Source: JBDFMH01 sp047238125 (GTDB taxonomy: Bacteria; Pseudomonadota; Alphaproteobacteria; Sphingomonadales; Sphingomonadaceae). Taken from it: a stretch of 64,000 bases of DNA. The DNA is taken from positions 310,001-374,000 of the forward strand of contig NZ_JBDFMH010000001.1 in the NCBI RefSeq assembly GCF_047238125.1, in the 5' to 3' direction. This document shows, piece after piece, positions 60,341 through 64,000 of the stretch; within the stretch, counting starts at the first letter, position 1, and the number at the start of each line of letters is the position of its first letter. Made by a program: the position numbers and the translations under genes. The notes under the pieces are model-generated. The model ran no database searches and was not told the origin of the DNA. It was given only the letters and a program-made list of their open reading frames with translations.

Positions 60341-61624
60341 TCAGGCCGGCTTCTTCTTCAGCATCGTGCGGAAATCGCCGATCTTGCCCATCAGCGACTT
60401 GCCTGCCGATCCACCCTTGCCTTTGCCGTCCTTAGTGGGGGCGGCGCCGGCCATGTCGAGCAGCTGGGTCGCCAGATCGGCCATCGTCGTGCCGGCCTTG
60501 CCGGCTTTGGCGACCTCGGCCAGCGGCTTGCCGAGCTTGGCGGCCTGGCCGGCCAGCCTGGGCTCCAGCGGGATCACGAAATCGATCTTGCGTTCGATCG
60601 ACGTCTCGAAATCTTTGCGGCTGATCTCGGGATCACCCTTGGCCGGCACCTTGTTGGCGACCACCACCACGCGCGATTGCGGGGCGGACGACTTCAGCCA
60701 TGACAGGATGCGGATCGTATCGCGGGTCGCGGCCAGCGTCAGTTCGGTCACCACCACCGATGCCTGCACTTCGTGCATCAGGTGCGGATACTGGACGACC
60801 ATGTGCCGCGGCAGATCGATCACCGTGCATTCGAACGCGCTCTTCAGCTCCTCCTGAAGCTGGTAGAAGGCGGCTCCGTCGGTCATCATCGGCGCGCTGA
60901 TCGGCGCCTCGGCGGACAGCACGGCCAGCTTCTCGTTGGCCTTCACCATCGCGCGTTCCAGGAACAGCCCGTCGATACGGCCCGGATTGTCGATCGCATC
61001 GATCAGCCCGCGGCCCGGCTCGAGATCCAGTGCCAGCGCGCCGGTGCCGAAATGCACGTCCAGGTCCAGCAGCGCGGTCGAGCGCTGGGATTTGTCGCCG
61101 AACAGCCAGGCGATGGACGCCGTCAGCGACGATGCGCCGACCCCGCCGCGTGCACCGATCACCGCCGCTACCAGGTGCGGGCGATCCGCCGCTGCACCGG
61201 TATCAGCATTGCGTGGGCCGCTGATCGTCATCTGCGCATTGGCGAATGCATCGCGCAGCTGATCCGGGCTGAACGGCTTCAGCAGATAGTCCTGGATGCC
61301 GGACGCCACGAGATCGCGGTACAGCCGAACATCGTTCACCTGGCCCGCGGCGATCACCACCGTACCCGGCTCGCAGACTTCGGCCAGCGCGTTGATGTCG
61401 TTCAGCGGATCGCCCGATTCGGACAGATCGACGAACAGGATGTGCGGGCTGGCGGAAACCGAAAGCGTCTGCACGGCATTGCGCAGCCCGCCGCGATTGA
61501 CCTTCTCCTGCGCCCAGCCGAGCTCGGAGACGACGGGCCGCAGCATGTCGGCCGTCGATTCGTCGCAGACGAAGGCCGTGAACGGTTCGCGCAGGCCCGC
61601 GCGCGGGTTGAACGGTGCGTTCAT
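60341..61624 (-). CDS. cpaE: Tad pilus ATPase-like protein CpaE/TadZ
   Basis: A 427-residue protein from the ATG at 61624, which overlaps the cpaD stop as TAATG. An N-terminal receiver-like domain (CDESTADMLRPVVSE, with FVDLSESGD) is followed by a deviant Walker A MinD/ParA-type motif IGARGGVGASSLTASIAW and VIDLPRHMV. CpaE/TadZ proteins localise the pilus machine to a pole. The C-terminal tail is lysine- and glycine-rich. Confidence 0.92.
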   Translation of the reverse strand: MNAPFNPRAGLREPFTAFVCDESTADMLRPVVSELGWAQEKVNRGGLRNAVQTLSVSASPHILFVDLSESGDPLNDINALAEVCEPGTVVIAAGQVNDVRLYRDLVASGIQDYLLKPFSPDQLRDAFANAQMTISGPRNADTGAAADRPHLVAAVIGARGGVGASSLTASIAWLFGDKSQRSTALLDLDVHFGTGALALDLEPGRGLIDAIDNPGRIDGLFLERAMVKANEKLAVLSAEAPISAPMMTDGAAFYQLQEELKSAFECTVIDLPRHMVVQYPHLMHEVQASVVVTELTLAATRDTIRILSWLKSSAPQSRVVVVANKVPAKGDPEISRKDFETSIERKIDFVIPLEPRLAGQAAKLGKPLAEVAKAGKAGTTMADLATQLLDMAGAAPTKDGKGKGGSAGKSLMGKIGDFRTMLKKKPA

Positions 61625-62259
61625 TACTTGCCTCCGCCCTGGGTGGATTCGCTCTTCAGCTTGCCGCCGGCGCCGCTCGGCTCGGTATCGCGATAGGCCT
61701 TCAGCGCGCGCGCGGTGACCGCGGCATCGACGCCGGTGCTGTTGCGGCCGACCACCAGATCTTCCGGATTGGCGACCATCGCCGCCAGGTTCGAATTGGT
61801 GGCGCAGCCATAGTTGGGCGTGCCGGCACCTTCGAAGTCGATATTGGCCGGTCGATCCCAACGCGGGCAGTTCGGCACATTGGCGACCGCCCGGCTGACG
61901 ACCACGCGGACCGCGCCCTGCGGCACCTCGCCCTGCGTGATCGGGGCGGTGCGATCCACCAGCAGGCCGTAGCGTGCGGCCACCTTGGCAACCGCGGCGC
62001 GGCTGCCATCGGCATAGCCCGACGGGTCGTCGATCGAGACACGGTCGCCATAGCGCAGGTCGATCGATTCGAACCAGTCGCCCAGTCGCTGGGCCTCGCC
62101 GCTAGCCAGCCCGTCGTAGCCGCTGCTGGCGACGTCGAGCACATAGTCGGTGCGCTGCACCACCGGCTGGTGGATGGATTCAAGCCCGCGATTGGCAGGT
62201 CCGCACGCGGCGAGCGTGAGGCCGAGACCGATCAGGGCGGCGGCGCTTTTGATACGCAT
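61624..62259 (-). CDS. cpaD: Tad pilus lipoprotein CpaD
   Basis: A 211-residue protein whose signal sequence MRIKSAAALIGLGLTLAACG ends in a lipobox with Cys19. PNCPRWDRPANIDFEGAGTP and TNSNLAAMVANPEDLV match the CpaD pilus-biogenesis family. It is an outer-membrane lipoprotein that helps the CpaC secretin. It overlaps cpaE. Confidence 0.93.
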   Translation of the reverse strand: MRIKSAAALIGLGLTLAACGPANRGLESIHQPVVQRTDYVLDVASSGYDGLASGEAQRLGDWFESIDLRYGDRVSIDDPSGYADGSRAAVAKVAARYGLLVDRTAPITQGEVPQGAVRVVVSRAVANVPNCPRWDRPANIDFEGAGTPNYGCATNSNLAAMVANPEDLVVGRNSTGVDAAVTARALKAYRDTEPSGAGGKLKSESTQGGGK

Positions 62260-62283
62260 CTGTCTATCTCCTCCGCGCGGGGC

Positions 62284-63909
62284 TCAGTTGATCGAGAAGC
62301 CGGGCGCCGCGGCGGCACCCTTTGCAGCTGCGCCGGCCGCACCCCGCGCCGGGGCGGGCGGGATCAGCGGGCCGTTGGCCTGCACCGGCGGGGCCGATGT
62401 CGGCTTCGGCCGTTGCTCGCCGCTCTTGCCTTCGAACAGTGCGCCACCCAGCACTCGGTCCAGATCGGTCGGGGCGCGATAGCCGTCGGTCGGCAGCTTC
62501 ACCTCGTTGGCCGATACCGGCTTCACCAGGTACGGCGTCACGATGATCACCAGCTCGGTTTCCTGCCGGCGGAAGCTGTTCGAACGGAACAGCGCACCGA
62601 TGATCGGCAGGTCGCCCAGGCCGGGGGCCTTGTCGATCGCATTGTTGTGATTGTTGGAGAGCAGGCCGCCGATCATGAAGCTCTGGCCGGAGCCGAGCTC
62701 GATCGTCGTCTCCGCGCGGCGGGTGCTCAGGCCCGGCACGGTGAAGCCGTTCAGCGTCACCGATCCCGCGCTCGTCAGCTGCGAAACCTCGGGCCGCACC
62801 CGCATCGAGATCCGCCCGTCGGCCAGCACGAATGGGGTGAAAGCCAGGCTCACGCCATATTGCTTATACTCGACCGAAACCGAGCCCAGCCCCTGGCTGA
62901 CCGGGATCGGCACTTCGCCGCCGGCAAGGAAGCTCGCCGTCTCGCCCGACAGCGCGGTCAGGTTCGGATTGGCGAGCGTGGTCACCAGACCCTGCGTTTC
63001 CGCCAGGTCGATGGCGGCCGCCAGGTCGAGCCCGAACAGCTTGCCGGCCAGGCCGATCGCAGTCTTGCCCGCGCCTTGCCCAAGTTTGGCGAAGTTATAG
63101 GCCGTGCCGGCGCCGCCGGGGCTCGTCACGAACTGACGGGTCAGCGGATTGAACGGCAGCGTCGCGCCGGTGCCCGCTGGCAGGCCCAGGAAGGAATCCG
63201 CATTCAGCTGCGGGAAGTTGGCGGTCGAGATGTCGCCGATCGTGCCGAAGTTGCGGCCCTGCGCCACGCCGAACAGGAACCCGCCGGTCGTGTCGCGGCT
63301 GAGCAGGTTCACGCCGATATTCTTGACGAAATCGCGGCTCACCTCGGCGATCTTGACCTGCAGGTTCACCTGCAGCGGCGTCGCCGCCTTGATCCGGCTC
63401 ACCACCTGCGTGTTCTCGCCGACGAAGGCCTTCACCAGGTTGGTCGCCTCGGCCACGTCTTCGGGCGTCGACACCGTGCCGGTCAGCAGCACCAGCCCGT
63501 TCATCGGGGTGGCGGTGATCGCAGCTTCGGGCATCGCCAGCTTCAGCATCGTGCCGACGCTGTTGATGTTCTGCCCAACCCGCACCGTCGCCGACCAGAC
63601 GACTGCGCCGGCCTTGTTGGTGGCATAGACGTTGGTCTCGCCGCCGGCCTTGCCGAACACATAGAGCTGGTTGGCGGATTTCACCTGCACGTCGGCCACG
63701 CTGTCGTTGGCGACGAAGATGTCCGACATCGCGGCGGGCAGCTTGATCAGCGTGCCGCGGCCGACGGACAGCGTGACCGTCTCGCTCGGCTCACCGGCGT
63801 TGGCGGGCATCTGGGCGTAGGTCGGCGTCGGTGCCGCGGCCAGGCCGCCGGCCAGCGCTGCGGCCATGATCAGGCCGATCGCGCCGCCGTTCATCAGGGA
63901 CTTGACCAT
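62284..63909 (-). CDS. cpaC: Tad pilus secretin CpaC/RcpA
   Basis: A 541-residue outer-membrane secretin with signal peptide MVKSLMNGGAIGLIMAAALA. An N-terminal BON/pilus domain (DIFVANDSVADVQVKSANQL) is followed by the secretin core (KIAEVSRDFVKNIGVNLLS, FLAGGEVPIPVSQG, GSGQSFMIGGLLSNN) and a Pro/Ala-rich tail. It forms the pore for pilin export. Its start is one base beyond the preceding cpaB stop. Confidence 0.95.
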   Translation of the reverse strand: MVKSLMNGGAIGLIMAAALAGGLAAAPTPTYAQMPANAGEPSETVTLSVGRGTLIKLPAAMSDIFVANDSVADVQVKSANQLYVFGKAGGETNVYATNKAGAVVWSATVRVGQNINSVGTMLKLAMPEAAITATPMNGLVLLTGTVSTPEDVAEATNLVKAFVGENTQVVSRIKAATPLQVNLQVKIAEVSRDFVKNIGVNLLSRDTTGGFLFGVAQGRNFGTIGDISTANFPQLNADSFLGLPAGTGATLPFNPLTRQFVTSPGGAGTAYNFAKLGQGAGKTAIGLAGKLFGLDLAAAIDLAETQGLVTTLANPNLTALSGETASFLAGGEVPIPVSQGLGSVSVEYKQYGVSLAFTPFVLADGRISMRVRPEVSQLTSAGSVTLNGFTVPGLSTRRAETTIELGSGQSFMIGGLLSNNHNNAIDKAPGLGDLPIIGALFRSNSFRRQETELVIIVTPYLVKPVSANEVKLPTDGYRAPTDLDRVLGGALFEGKSGEQRPKPTSAPPVQANGPLIPPAPARGAAGAAAKGAAAAPGFSIN

Positions 63910-63910
63910 G

Positions 63911-64000
63911 TTACTTCCCCCCCACGGGAACTTCGGAGACGGTGTTGCCGCGCGCGATCCGGACGATCGGGCCGGCGGGGCGCGGCAGCAGGCCGCTCGA
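63911..64000 (-). CDS. cpaB: Flp pilus assembly protein CpaB, C-terminal end only
   Basis: The last 29 codons before TAA at 63911-63913: GPIVRIARGNTVSEVPVGGK. A basic RG turn and V-rich end are typical of CpaB C-termini. The gene runs off the right edge. One base separates its stop from the cpaC start, so cpaB, cpaC, cpaD and cpaE form one operon. Confidence 0.75.
   Translation of the reverse strand, partial: SSGLLPRPAGPIVRIARGNTVSEVPVGGK

Noticed and set aside
1..64000. CRISPR arrays, tRNA genes or prophage
   Set aside because: I found no regularly spaced direct repeats, no cloverleaf with a GTTCRANNC arm, and no phage structural genes.

Overview
The window is chromosomal DNA from a GC-rich alphaproteobacterium, most likely a member of the Sphingomonadales (Sphingomonas-like). 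The clues are the xseA / DUF2093 / M23 peptidase arrangement, a large TonB-dependent receptor, many exported beta-propeller and peptidase proteins, a bc1 operon in the order petA-petB-petC, a CysN-CysC fusion and a Tad pilus locus. Genes are packed tightly and many neighbours overlap by 1-4 bases. The high GC content creates long antisense reading frames, which I have treated as shadows. I saw no rRNA, tRNA, CRISPR array, prophage or conventional IS element.

Layout. 1-9.2 kb: a truncated FAH-family hydrolase, a cytochrome c/PQQ dehydrogenase, an MscS channel, topoisomerase IB divergent from a PfpI/DJ-1 protein, xseA, a DUF2093 protein, an M23 endopeptidase and an exported protein. 9.3-17 kb: a TonB-dependent receptor with a strong terminator, a LytS/LytTR-type two-component pair, TrmJ, chorismate mutase and rpsD. 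17-21.5 kb: an S9 peptidase and the agmatine-to-putrescine pair (aguA, aguB). 21.5-27.4 kb: small proteins, a type 5 uracil-DNA glycosylase coupled to a 51-residue membrane protein, then a plus-strand run of an 86-residue protein, a YcaQ-like glycosylase, MobA and a dihaem cytochrome.

27.4-32.4 kb holds the most unusual block: five minus-strand genes, each joined to the next by an ATGA overlap. They encode an orphan GNAT-like protein, a ThiF/E1-like adenylyltransferase, an eight-helix membrane protein, a GNAT-type acyltransferase and an Acg-type nitroreductase. The constellation suggests an uncharacterised adenylation, acyl-transfer and flavin-redox pathway at the membrane. 32.5-38.9 kb: a VOC protein, a GMC oxidoreductase, DNA polymerase IV and the sulfate-activation genes cysD and cysNC. 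38.9-40.6 kb is a small accessory islet of repeats, a DUF559 nuclease flanked by inverted repeats, a lipoprotein and an orphan ORF.

40.6-45 kb: hemF, trmL and petABC. 45-51 kb: a MOSC protein, a beta-barrel remnant, MaoC, ychF, a TonB-C-like protein, pth, rplY and a TraB/GumN protein. 51-57.7 kb: glyQ, a glyS carrying an unusual lower-GC internal segment, ppdK and a lipoprotein. 57.8-64 kb: a membrane-anchored helix-hairpin-helix protein and a Tad/Flp pilus operon (cpaB end, cpaC, cpaD, cpaE, tadB, tadC) with no cpaF ATPase between cpaE and tadB.

At least two dispersed inverted-repeat families occur between genes. One of them brackets the DUF559 gene and also fills the cysD-cysN gap.
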